Source of the DNA: Glandiceps talaboti
Lineage: Eukaryota; Hemichordata; Enteropneusta; Spengelidae
Length of the DNA stretch: 62,500 bases
Direction of reading: 5' to 3'
Assembly: GCF_964340395.1 (NCBI RefSeq)
Contig: NC_135562.1
Coordinates: 3,332,634 to 3,395,133 of the forward strand
Under the pieces are notes generated by a model. It had not been told where the DNA came from. It searched no databases and saw only the letters and a program-made list of their open reading frames with translations. Of this stretch, positions 1-12,250 are shown piece after piece. Within the stretch, counting starts at the first letter, position 1; each line of letters starts with the position of its first letter. The position numbers and the translations under genes are program-made.

Positions 1-1184
1 TTCCAACATTAAGACCAATATATATACATATATGTGGCCATCATTTAATAGTTTTCACAGTATTATGTATAAAGTTTACATTCCTACCACTGTCTGATGA
101 AACGGTAAAATGGTGATAACGATATATCTGAGTGATAACGCCGATGAACCTGTCATTTCTAATTATCTTCATTTATGATTGATCCAATTAAAATATATAT
201 CGGAACCTATGATTATTTATAGGTGTCGTAAAATGGAACACCATCTAACTCAAAAGGTTAAAGGTCGTGACCCTTAACCCTTTTGTGTGTGTAGTTTGAA
301 TTCTGTACTTGTGATGAATTAAACATGATATTTCAAGCTTGTATAACGATTCATACTCAAAGTACATATTTCGTAGACAAATTATAACCAATTAAATCGC
401 AATAAATCATCGATCTCTATACGAAAGGCCATTTTAGATAAAGTTATAATTTTATCGTATAGTACTGAGAGGAAATTATGAGAAAAATATGAAAAATGGC
501 GTATAAAGCACGTTGGGGAGTACAGAGAGCTCTAATTGAAATGGGTTTTTCTTGTAAGAGTTATGAATGGAAATTACGAAGGACGCTTTCTGATATACAG
601 CAAATGAGATAATGGAACAAATCACAATTAAGTGTACTGGTTGTAGTCTGGGAAATCAAAGACCTTTCGTTGTGAAGGATTTCCTATTCGTAGTTTGACC
701 GAATTGTTTGTGCCTTAGCACCTGTTCATTTAAATCACTGCACTGAGGAAACATCTCCGCTTCATTTAATTCCAGTCTGTAATTATGTTAACGAGAGGAA
801 ATGAACATGACAGAGTAACATCTGCTATTGAGATGATTTAATAGACTACCCAAGACATGGACAATGATTCCGTTATCTTTCACGGTGATCGATTAAATCA
901 CACGTGATGAACAGATATATCTGTGTTCATCAACAAAAAATAGTGATTTGACAAAGGAACATGATGATTGGTCGGATGGAACGACTGGTCTGACAATCGG
1001 ACATGATGATTGGTTTCTTAAAGCGAATAATACAACAAACGGACGTGGCGATTCGTCATGTGAAACGACTGATCTGATCAACGGACATGGTAATTGGTCA
1101 TCTTAAATGACTGGTATGATAAGAGACAATGTGATTAATCAATTTGAGAAATGACTGCTCCATTCCCGGTTACCATAGCTCTGT

Positions 1185-1197
1185 ATGTCTGTCTGCC

Positions 1198-1261
<64 letters not shown>
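1185..1261. repeat. (CTGT)n microsatellite
   Basis: About 19 near-perfect tandem CTGT units, with one CTGC variant at the left end. Confidence 0.95.
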
Positions 1262-1764
1262 AAATGCAGTGTGGACCATATACTTCTGACGTCAGACGTT
1301 TAGTAATATAATATGTAAAAATTTCCCATTACTGTACCTGGATGTCACACCCTGGGTCTATGTATATAGATATACATAGCAACTAGATTTTAACTTTGTA
1401 TCTTCTATATTACATTTACTAGATATCGCAACATGAAATTAGAACGAAATTCGATCTAAGTTGGAAAAAAACTCACTGCTTGAATCAACGCTGCGAAAAC
1501 AGCGGATGCCGTTGATAGTTGTGTATATTTCAGTAACTCTAGGCCCACACGTAACCGTGTCCACTAACTCTCATTAAAAGTGTAAATGCGTTACTTGAAA
1601 GTTTCCATTCACTTTATTTTTGAATGAAGGAGATCGGATTTAAAACACAGTGGGTGAATGTTTTACTCGCTGTAGCAACAAGGGAAAACGTGATACCAAA
1701 CAGTGTTGCACATCTGTCATATTGGGTAGATTAAATTTTAGTGACGAATGACAGGATACGAAAG

Positions 1765-1813
1765 ATGTATGTATGTATGTATGTATGTATGTATGTATGT
1801 ATGTGTGTGTGTG

Positions 1814-1857
<44 letters not shown>

Positions 1858-2016
1858 TATGCATGCATGCACGCACGCACGCACGCACGTTTGTTTGTTT
1901 GTATGTATGTATGTATGTTTGTTTGTTTGTTTGTTTGTTTGTTTGTTTGTTTGTTTGCCTGTTTATATGTATGCTTGCACGTCTGTCTGTCTGTCTGTCT
2001 GTACGTAGGTAGTTAG
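1765..2016. repeat. Compound microsatellite TATG / TG / TGCG / TTTG / CTGT
   Basis: A series of related tetranucleotide and dinucleotide blocks passes from ATGT to GT, GTGC, GCAC, TTTG and TCTG. Both strands are open in several frames only because the units lack stop codons. This is simple-sequence DNA, not coding. Confidence 0.95.
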
Positions 2017-2771
2017 GTAGGTTGGTAGGGAGGGAGATAATTATGTTGATAGGGAGCTAGGTAGGTGTGTATGTTATGGACTAACTTTTTCTATAGCCCT
2101 ACCAGAAACATGTGTTTCTCATCTAAATTTTAATCGTAATTCGAACTGGGCTTTTCAAGACAAATGTTCGGTAAGGTTCAAAAGGTGATTAAAAAAAAAC
2201 AGAGCTATACAGAAGAGAACAGAAGAATTACTGTATTTTATCCTTATAGCTCCAACATTAAAGGCAATAGTAATCCAACAGATTGGAATTCAAACATTAC
2301 ATTGGGGTTTAAGTCCCAGTAGCTGTATTAAACTTCACGGTATTATTTGTGAAGTTAGAAAATACGATACACATTGAAATGAAAGGATTCATTCATTCTG
2401 ATAAATATCGGAATTGTCTATCTACCAATCGTTGTTAATACTCTGCATAATGGCTTTACTTGATGTTCGAATGTAAACGGTCGTGGAGGAAGTTTACCCA
2501 TTTGCCAAAAACGTTTGACTTTGTTGAATGGTGATCGCGTTTGATCACTGGGTGAGGATTCCTGCAAGTATGGCAAATATAAGTTGGAAACAAAAGCATA
2601 AGTTACAATAAGTAATACGGGTCACTTCTGAGGACGTTAAGACGTCAGTGCTGTGGAGACTAAACAGTTGATATTTCTTCACAGCATGGGTTGCAAATGA
2701 CTATAAACATTCTGTTTAACGACACACCTAACGGTCATTGTGGTTATAGCATATCTTTTTGGGGGTTAAAG

Positions 2772-2806
2772 CATAGACAGTGGAGGTCTCCCCTCCACTG
2801 TCTATG
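2772..2806. repeat. Short perfect inverted repeat (hairpin)
   Basis: A 15-base arm CATAGACAGTGGAGG at 2772-2786 is followed by a five-base spacer and its exact reverse complement ending at 2806. No T-run or gene adjoins it, so its role is unknown. Confidence 0.85.
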
Positions 2807-3994
2807 GTTAAAGTGAAGGATATGATGTTTGTTTATAATGTCGACCTTAAAGTTTAACGCCATTTGCTTTATACACAGTAAGTCGAATTGTGTGTATATA
2901 TATATATGCTTAGATTTCTTAGCAATCTGATAAAAAAGACTTACATACAATTTACCAGAACAAATACATAGTATGTCGGTATAAAATGTGATGTATTTTA
3001 TCTGTCAAGCATAAATGTAGGTTGCTTAAAAGTGCAGTAGTCGTCTGATTGTGCGTCGGGGTCCCACGCTACGAAAAACCAACCTAACCAGTAATTATAA
3101 CAAAATCTTTATTTCTGAGCAGAAATTTACAAGATTATGAAAAACCCCTCCCCAACCCCTCCCAAGCCCCCCCCCCCTCCCAAGTGGGCTCTTGTCCCAC
3201 TAAATAAGCCACATTCAACAGTGTATATTTTAATGGGGTCATTGTGCCTATTAGCAAGCAAACGCAATTCCTTTGCACATGCGTATTAGATGACCACACT
3301 AGCTTTAAAAAGATCTTGACCCAACACAAGATTACGTGATGGACTTGAATCGTCTCTAGATCACTACGTTATCTATAAAATGTCAGGACACGATAGCTTG
3401 CAATGATAACAGTTGATCCGATAGAATAGGTATCGTTCCACAGAAAAGCTATCCAATACTGCATATCGGCCATTGATTATGTCTGGCTGTGAACCTTAGA
3501 TCAATAACCTAATTATTCCTAGCTATGTCTTTATATTCAGCACTTAATTCTTGAAGGAGGTGGATGAACATAAATTCTTACAGCGTCTCAAGTAAACTAT
3601 AAGGGTCGTAAATGAATTTATTGAATCGTAACGATGATCACAGATATTGTATAACTTCTGAGATGATTTACGTTTACTATCTCCCGTCTGTGCATTTATA
3701 TTGACATTGTTCACAGATTCCGAAAATTCTAAACGAATAAATTGACAATATACCACGCTGACATTTTATAAGCGCACTTGCAAGCTAATATAAATTCTTA
3801 GCCGATACTTGTAAAGAAATTGATGAAAATGAAAAGTAACCAGCAATACTGTACGATATCAAACGACTGAATCATTATCATTCTTAACTATGTACGCTTT
3901 TTGGATACTGTATATCAAAAGGCATGGATTAAAATTGAAGCAACTCAATTCTAGCCATGTTTACAGGTTGTACATACTTTCTATATCAAATAAC

Positions 3995-4240
3995 AGGGAA
4001 CTTGCAATCCAGACTGAGCATGCTCAGACGCAAAGGACTATGGGATTATCTGTGGTTATCGTAATACCTAATCTGGAGCTACCGATAAAATAAACCTCCC
4101 ACAATGGTCAGGGTAACTATGAATTGATTATTTGTGGTTGCAAACAATGTAACAGTATTGTTTACAATACCAATTCATTAGTATTTATTATCATATTTCC
4201 CATGATGCATGATTCAACATGGCGGGTTTGCAAGTTCCCT
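3995..4240. mobile_element. MITE-like element, family 1 (copy 1)
   Basis: About 246 bp bounded by 13-base terminal inverted repeats beginning AGGGAACTTGCAA. A second copy, similar along its length, lies at 28727-28964 in the same orientation. No transposase is encoded. The second copy is flanked by TA on both sides if the ends are taken as GGGAAC, which would fit a Tc1/mariner-type non-autonomous element. That class assignment is an inference. Confidence 0.8.
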
Positions 4241-6635
4241 ATCTATGTTGTTGTACTTGCATGTAGGAGCACCTAGTGGTAAAACACTCAGTATCCCACA
4301 GATTTGTTGACAAACAATTATTTGGTCTTGAACGTTTATTGGTAATGTTTTACAGTGCAATCTATGGTTATTTGTTAATTCAGTATTAAAATGATAGAAT
4401 TGTTTCTAATACAGTTTTCATCTGTGTATCAACAAAATATTAATAAATAAAAATCAGTGAACGTTAACAGCTACTATTACTTAAGCTTTGATTTGATTCA
4501 TAAGGCTATGTGGATGATAGTGACGCGTTTGACACTGGGTGACATTTTTGCATACTTCATAAAAAAAACTGTTCTTTGTTATTTTATTGCTTCTAAGGGT
4601 TGCTAAGCAATTTTGATAATGCATGAAGGAAATGGGTTTTTTGAATGCGCTACGTGCACGAGTCGTCATTATTTGCTTTGTGATTTTATAAGATGTACAA
4701 CGATATTAATAGCATGATGAAATCACCATAGACCGGTGTATGGACTTTATCTTATGACTTCCTTCTCCAAACATAATATCAAAGAACACAAAATCAAGTG
4801 CTTTCGTATCTACTACCCAATTCATTAAATTGCTGTAAGTCCATGAAATGAAGGCGCTCTAGTATTACTCTTGCAGAAATTATTTTTCCCCGCTACAGCT
4901 TTATCTATTAAACTTTTTATATCTACGTTTTCGTTGCATGAACATCGACACTTGATTGCCTAACTCATGTACATAACATTGGCATAGTACTGTGTCAAAT
5001 GCAATGCTATCCACGTTGACGTTATAAACTAACAGAGACAACAGCTAAAACGGACACCAATGTTTCACTTAAATCTGTACTAGCAGTGTTTTCATCAATA
5101 ACGAATGCGTGATCATTGTAAAGTTATAACATTGCAATGAGAAAGGCTTTATAGTGCTGCGGTTTGTCTGTGATTGACTTTTACACCGTGATATTGTGGT
5201 TTGTGTTTTTAATAATACGCTGAAAAAGGTCATAGGATGCGTTTACAATTACAATTGCAACGACATTGTAATTTTATTCTCTGTTTTTATGGTATTTAGT
5301 TATTAGAGGACGTGTCATACGTGTTAGTATTGTATATTCGAGTTTGATAGCATGGCTCTAACTAAGTGAAGCGGGGTGTATATACTTGTGTGGCTGTTTA
5401 GATATACAAGCTGACGGGCATAGTGAAACGAAGTTGTTTTCTTGTCTTCAAGCTTTAAATATAATAGTGTTGCGACTTGATATATTTTCCCTACCTTTAT
5501 CTGAAAATGAGACTAACTGTCACATAGTAAAGAGTTTATTGATACATTTGTAGCAGCAGGATTCGAGTGATATTTTCCTGAGGAAAACAACAATCTAAGC
5601 AATATTGCATGTTCATGTGTGTACGGATAAATGCATAGTCTTGTTTATTGGCGCATATGGATGTAAGTGGATGTTTAACCCAAGTGTGAGTCAGGGCTAA
5701 ACTGGACTTTTTGTTCAGGTTCATACATAAGTGGCACATGGACACGTGTTTTAGTTCTGAGTGAAATTGGATATATACTTTGGTGTATGCCAGTGCAATG
5801 TTGGGCATGTATATTTGCAGTTCTGGGTGAAATTGTATGCATGCGTTCATGTACGTTTGGGTACAAGATATACTTTAGTGGGTGTATTTTGTCACTTCTT
5901 TTAGAATATATATTATTTCCTTTTAGAGATATTTTACTGATTCTAGCGATAACTATATCCGGGAATGTTCTCCGTTCATTCTAATTCTTACGTTCTTACG
6001 ACTAATCGTGAAATAAAAACTGTCCCTGTTTATAATACAGCAAACGAAAGACTGGGGATACTAACGATATCATTAAGTTCACACAACGAACGATCGCGAT
6101 ATCGATAGATGCTAAACAGTAATGTATATACCACGCACGTGTTACCATTAACCGTTCATCAAATTTAGCGTCCCATAGGACAAACACCAACCGTTTTTAC
6201 AAAAGTGTCAACACCTGAGTGTTTATGTCATGGAAAGGTCATCTAACACGCTGTGTCTAATGTCTCCGTCGACAGTGATTGCAACTCCAGTGGTATCATG
6301 GCAGAACACAGTCAAATCCCAGTGATGTACATTGTACATATAGGTCAAAGTGTGCGCTCACGTTTTATCAAAAGCCAATCACCCTATTTTTTACGACGAG
6401 TAAAGAGTTTTTATCGTTGCTATATTGCTTATTATATTAAAAATGAGCAAGCCATTACAAGATGTAGAATGATAGCGCTATATATGATACATATACAAAT
6501 TCAAGGTGTATATTTACAAGAATTACAACGTGTTCGTTGTACGTGCACAACAAACCATGCAATGCTTCATTGAATATTGAGGACATAGTATTCGTATGTC
6601 GGCTTCAGGGATAAAATAAGAACAATCGTACATAC

Positions 6636-6813
6636 CTGTGTTTGCATTCTCTACTGCAATGGTCAAAGCAGTTCGACCATTCGGACCCACGCAGTTGTAG
6701 TCCAAACCAACTGCGTTCTCCAAGGCATACTTAATCGCTTTTTTGTCCCCTTTCTCTGCAGCGCCAAGAAAGAGTTTTTCCACAGATCTCTTTATCTCTG
6801 CTCGTCTGTCCAT
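6636..6813 (-). CDS. TRPC-like cation channel, first coding exon (partial gene)
   Basis: The exon reads 59 codons plus one base from ATG at 6813 to a GTATGT donor at 6635. The peptide holds an ankyrin-repeat start typical of short TRP channels: KLFLGAAEKGDKKAIKYALE, then a spacer, NCVGPNGRTALTIAVENAN. In TRPC proteins the N-terminal ankyrin repeats have the same pattern, NxNCxDxxGRTAL.xAxENEN, and tetrameric channels of this family conduct Ca2+ and Na+ at the plasma membrane downstream of phospholipase C. The start sits in an AAAATGG context with no upstream in-frame extension. The next exons should lie to the left, but none was found in 6.6 kb, so the intron is long or this is a detached exon. 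The match is to a domain of about 55 residues, so another ankyrin protein cannot be excluded. Confidence 0.6.
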
Positions 6814-6830
6814 TTTGAAGAAGTAAATGT

Positions 6831-6893
6831 TACGTTATGTTATGTTATATTATGCTATGTTATGTTATGTTATGCTATGTTATGTTATGTTAT
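6831..6893. repeat. (TATGT)n pentanucleotide repeat
   Basis: About 12 imperfect units of TTATG or CTATG lie directly upstream of the TRPC-like ATG on the minus strand, so they fall in its 5' UTR or promoter. Confidence 0.85.
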
Positions 6894-6899
6894 GAACAG

Positions 6900-8580
6900 A
6901 ACGCTTGCGTGTTTGACTTGCACATTGAACGCGGTGACACCTCCCAACCTTGTTAATTAATTTCGTTGAGGACTTCCCGTGTCATTGATTGAACTCCCTA
7001 AGTCGACGAAAGTAATTCTAGTACGTCAATATATGCAGACTAGACGTATCATGGTGACAGAATATTCATATTTGTAGCCGAGGTTCAGCACGTAATAGTA
7101 TGTAAACGTTTAAACGAGGCGTCCCTATTGCGATCAGACCATGATACATAAATTACAGATCTGCTGTTTTTGATAAGTCTACTTGCGGTTTAAGATCAAG
7201 TCGTCATTCATGGGTCATCATTATAAATATGTATTTCTGAATGACATTCCTGTGCGTTCGCTGACTTCCATCGACTCAAACACGATATATCTAGGAATAT
7301 TTTCGCGGCCGCCGGATGGCAAAGATGTACAAGATTCTTTGAAACACCCACTCTCAAAATTTAAAGAGGTAAATATTAGGAAATTGAACAAACCTATCAT
7401 TTTTCCAAGGTTTGTATTAAATAAACCCTATCTCATCAAGTGAAAAGAATTCCGGCGTCGTTTGCTGGATTAAAAGTTTACGACATCCTGAAAAATGAAA
7501 GTATTGCTTTCAGTCAATAATTCATGAGTGGGGGGGTTAATCTTTGTCAACAATTGTACACACAAGGCTCTTTTTCACATAGGCTTGCAGTACGTAACTG
7601 AGCTATGCAACGTGGGTGTTGATGTTCGTCACCGAGAGCCATTGAACTCCAGTATACTGCTAATGCTAATACCATAGAAGGTGAAGGTATACATAGTCGT
7701 CGACATGCTATCAAACAAAATAGTTATACAATGAAAACCGTGTTTCATGCAACAGAGCATCGTCTGACACGCACAAACAAATACTTACCAGTATCGCTAC
7801 ATAGCTTGACAATATTTTACTAACATTGCTACATTCCCTCATCTGTTCAACAATTTTTATTTAAATTTTGATTCATTTATCGTCTGGCTTGCTGGGTCGA
7901 CAAAATATCTTATTAACATTGCTACATTTTAGCGTTTGTCTTGATAAAAGGTCTTACTAATGTTATTGCTAAATTTCATCATCTGATTCAACAAAGAAAT
8001 GTACATACTACTTTTACCACATTTTATCATCAACAAACATCTTCCTAAAAATGCTACATTCACCGTTTGGCTGGGACAAATCTTTGCATGAAATACTTTC
8101 ATCCTACCGGATCGATCACAAATAATCAACAAAGTAACAATCTGCTAAGATTCCACAAAAAAAGAGAAAATGTAGCAAGTTTGAAAGATATTGTCAAACC
8201 AGACGACTCTCTGTTTCAAGAGATACAGTTTCTATTTGTATAAGGTACACGTCTGCTTTTCTAGTACAGCAGATCCTACATCCATATGTTGTATGCTAAA
8301 CAGGATTTCAGAACCTATATCTTGAGATATTTTGACAAGGATAATGTCTATGATGGATAAAAACAACAGCTGCATTAACAAAAATATGATGAGCGTTATT
8401 CTTTCCTACTGCCACTGGGGTTTTAAACGAACTAATGGAAGGGACGATTAGTCTGGCATATATATATGTATGCTGGTGACCACTCGGCAGTGTGTGTAAG
8501 TCAAAATAAAGCACACCATGTATTTAACCTTTGTCGTGTGCATGCCAATCATGTCAATGTTAAACCATTATTCAGTCTGT
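6900..8580. other. Non-coding stretch, nothing recognised
   Basis: AT-rich sequence without exon-like frames or repeats that I can place. Confidence 0.5.
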
Positions 8581-8582
8581 TC

Positions 8583-8587
<5 letters not shown>

Positions 8588-8672
<85 letters not shown>

Positions 8673-8735
8673 CATTCTTCTTTCGCCAAGTAGAGTGCTC
8701 GATCACCTTGGAGAGCTATCATACATAAAAAAGTT

Positions 8736-8805
<70 letters not shown>

Positions 8806-9012
8806 TATTTAGATCTATCCATCGATTTAACTTTCTATCAGTCAGTCAGTCAGTCAGTCAGTCAGTCTGTCTGTCTGTATGAATGTCTGTCTGTCTGTCT
8901 ATCTGTTTGGTTATCTCGTCCATCTAACTATCTGTCTGTCTGTGTCTGACAGTGTATGTCTGTCTTCAGAGAGAGAGAGAGAGTGACAGAGACAGAGAGG
9001 GAGGGAGGGAGG

Positions 9013-9043
<31 letters not shown>

Positions 9044-9048
9044 CGACC

Positions 9049-9116
<68 letters not shown>

Positions 9117-9117
9117 T
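8588..9117. repeat. Cluster of (TA)n, (CAGT)n, (CTGT)n and (GACA)n microsatellites
   Basis: Two (TA)n runs lie at about 8588-8668 and 8738-8800. CAGT and CTGT units follow at 8838-8905, a GA-rich block near 8968-9010, and (GACA)n at 9013-9115. The (CTGT) and (GACA) blocks are reverse complements and could pair as a hairpin. The apparent long open frames here are artefacts of four-base units. Confidence 0.95.
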
Positions 9118-10092
9118 AGAGAGACAGAGACAGAGAGGTACGCACGTTTATTCGATTGTATTTAGATTGTGTGATATGGTACATTCGTCCTACATACAGA
9201 GTAATCCAATGTTTGTATAACGTCAAGAGCGTTGACAAGTTTAAATGCACATTAGTTTCCTTTTCTTCAGTAAATGATATTTGACTAATGGATATGGCGA
9301 TTAAAGTCGACCCGACACAGATGCCACTACAGAATTAGCTTAGTTGTAATTTCATATGACACCTGATCTCAGAGATAAAAGCAGTAAACCTACACAGGTC
9401 ATAGCCAAAGTGTTCAACGAAGGCTTGTATAGGCTGATGACATGTGGAACACTGCTCATAAACATCCTTGCACCTTCTTCTCGGCATGTTTTTCGTGATT
9501 TTGTCATGATTCAAGTCTTGACTTGAAACCCACGTGATGGTCAGATAATGGTGCATGTTTCAATTTTTCAAGGCTTCTGTGACACTTTGTAAATTTGACT
9601 CATTTGTTTGACCTTCATATCTCTGTCCATCCAATAACGATAATATGTATCCTCTTGGTGGTCTGTGGTGAACTATGTTCATCCGTTTGTTTTCAAGTTT
9701 TTGTTAATTTCCTCACCTTTGATGAGTCAAAATGATACATATCTCATCCTTTCCTATAGTATATCTCCCCCTCCCCCTTGTCTAATAAGGATAGATTTAT
9801 ATTTCTCAGGATGGACTGGTATTTCCAACAGTAAGTAGATATTTGAGACATAAGACTGTGTGTGTCTATGAAAAGAGCCTATACTGAACGAAAACCCTTT
9901 TTTTTGAACATAGTACTGTCTCTGCGCATATACATGTATACTGTCTTTTTATAGATATGCCAATTTTACAATAAAACCTAGAATAAATGCAACATTAGAC
10001 GAATTGGCAGGAATATGTCAAACATGACATTCTTCCGCCTTCCCCCTTTAATGTCCTCATCATTAAAAAAACAACCAAAAATAATAATAACG

Positions 10093-10134
<42 letters not shown>

Positions 10135-10738
10135 GAAACAACAACAACAGGACAATGAACGTGGAACAAGTTTCAACTCGCCTTTTCTGTTTAACCGCGC
10201 GTAATATGACGTAGTCTGCATAATGAAACGACTCTCAAGAACCCTTATAAAAGTTAACAAAGACAAAATGACTTTATTTCGTGTAGTGGACTTCCACTTA
10301 GCAATAAATGTAGAAAAAGTTTATTCTCGGTGTCTCTGGTTAATCGAAGTAATGTATATGATGTAAATTCATGAAATAACTCTCCTCAATACACCCTTAA
10401 AGTTTACGAAAATGCGTTTATTTCCTGCGGAGGTTTTATCATCGATAAGTGTCTCTACACATCTCGCCTTACATGAACATGATGCTGCAAGCCTCTTGAG
10501 TAATCTCGATACCCAAGTACTGTAAACTTAAACACCGTGTGAGAGCTTAGAGTTGCTATCATGTGTCAATTAAGGAGAAGTTGTAATTTCAGTGATGTGA
10601 GATACGATTCTAAAATGGAGATTATAACTACCGACTATGTGTACAGAGTTACTTGTAGGGTTTGTGTAGATGGATTCATAAGTGTCGAATCGAGGTTCCG
10701 CCCTCACCGGTGAATGTGGGGTGATAGGTCGACACAGT

Positions 10739-10841
<103 letters not shown>

Positions 10842-11546
10842 TCACTGTGGTGTTTGTGGCCGGAAAACAACAAATGTCTTTAAAAACTATCAACGTGGTG
10901 AGGATCTTACTACAGAAAAATTACCTGCAGTGTCTTGAGCTCTAACCACTACGCCACAAGCAGGCGGTGTTCAAAATAGTTTCCATTGAAATATTTAAAC
11001 AGGGGGAGACCATATTTTAGAGAAATAAAATTGAGAGGGTTCCACTTTTAGCACAGCGGACTAGGACTAGGGGAGGGTCACATTTTATGCTACAGACCAT
11101 GTTTGATTTCCCCTCTCCCTCTGTAATTAGTAATCTTTTTTGTTTATCTCGTGTGGTGAAAGTGCACCAAGATTTTCTATGATTTGCAGTAAAAATGATC
11201 ATGATGCATGCATACTCTTTACAATTGTAATTTATATTCGGCAGTCCAAACATCGAAAGAATGTGTTTCATTGAACACTAGGGGGCGATATAATAAGATC
11301 GGATGGTCTGTAATAATCTGTCAAGACAAACCAAGCCAGGATATTTCACTTTGTTGAGGTTGGAATCTAAATATGACAGTTAATTAATAATACGCAGACA
11401 GACTTCGTCATTTGATTGATTTGTTTATTCTCAAGTGGTGAAATGAATGAGAAACACGTATTTATTCAGCATTTTGTAATAAATAAAACAACTTTGCACG
11501 TAGCTGTGTACTGTATTCAGGTGCTTCTGACAGTTAGCTAGCTAGA

Positions 11547-11860
<314 letters not shown>

Positions 11861-12219
11861 TCTGTTATTCTACTGTACATTTGAATAAAAAACACGGTAA
11901 AAAAAAATAGCCCAAGTTTGTAACTCAATAACTGTAGCAACAGAAAATGTTAAAAAATATGGATTTAAAAAAAAAAGTCATGGCTTACATACAACTATCA
12001 TGATAGTGACCATGTGGATGTCCTGCCTGCGTATGCGTCTGTAGCTTATTCCTATTGTAGTACTTCTTGTAGTTTCCTTAGAAAAAACAACAATCAAAGC
12101 AATAATACGTGTCTCTGTGCCCCGACGACATATGCACAATGACAAGATGTTTGACACAGGTTCTTAGCTGAGCCTGGTCGTAAATGTTTCTCAAGTGCAC
12201 TCTGGGTAAGCTACCTACA

Positions 12220-12250
12220 GCGCATGCGTTAACCGGCGTCCGCCATTTTG
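12220..12250 (+). promoter_or_regulatory. COX6C proximal promoter: NRF-1-like and YY1-like sites
   Basis: GCGCATGCGTT at 12220-12230 matches the palindromic core of the NRF-1 site (consensus YGCGCAYGCGCR), and CCGCCATTTTG at 12240-12250 matches a YY1-type GCCATNTT site. They sit about 70-100 bases before a 5' splice site at 12319 that fits the COX6C leader exon. NRF-1 and YY1 are known regulators of nuclear respiratory-chain genes in animals. Use of these sites here is inferred. Confidence 0.5.

Larger units (their letters stand above)
1..6600. other. Intergenic or intronic DNA with no gene seen
   Basis: No exon-like open frame with recognisable protein similarity was found on either strand. 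The stretch holds a (CTGT)n run near 1185-1261, a long mixed TATG/TGTG/TTTG microsatellite at 1765-2016, a short perfect hairpin at 2772-2806, a C-rich tract near 3149-3181 and one MITE-like element at 3995-4240. It may be a large intron of the TRPC-like gene whose first exon lies just to the right on the minus strand. Confidence 0.6.

Noticed and set aside
1640-2016. Open frames of 80-90 codons on both strands
   Set aside because: They are translations of a tetranucleotide microsatellite, with Tyr-Val-Cys-Met type peptides.
8466-9250. Open frames up to 143 codons
   Set aside because: They consist of (TA)n, (CTGT)n and (GACA)n simple repeats.
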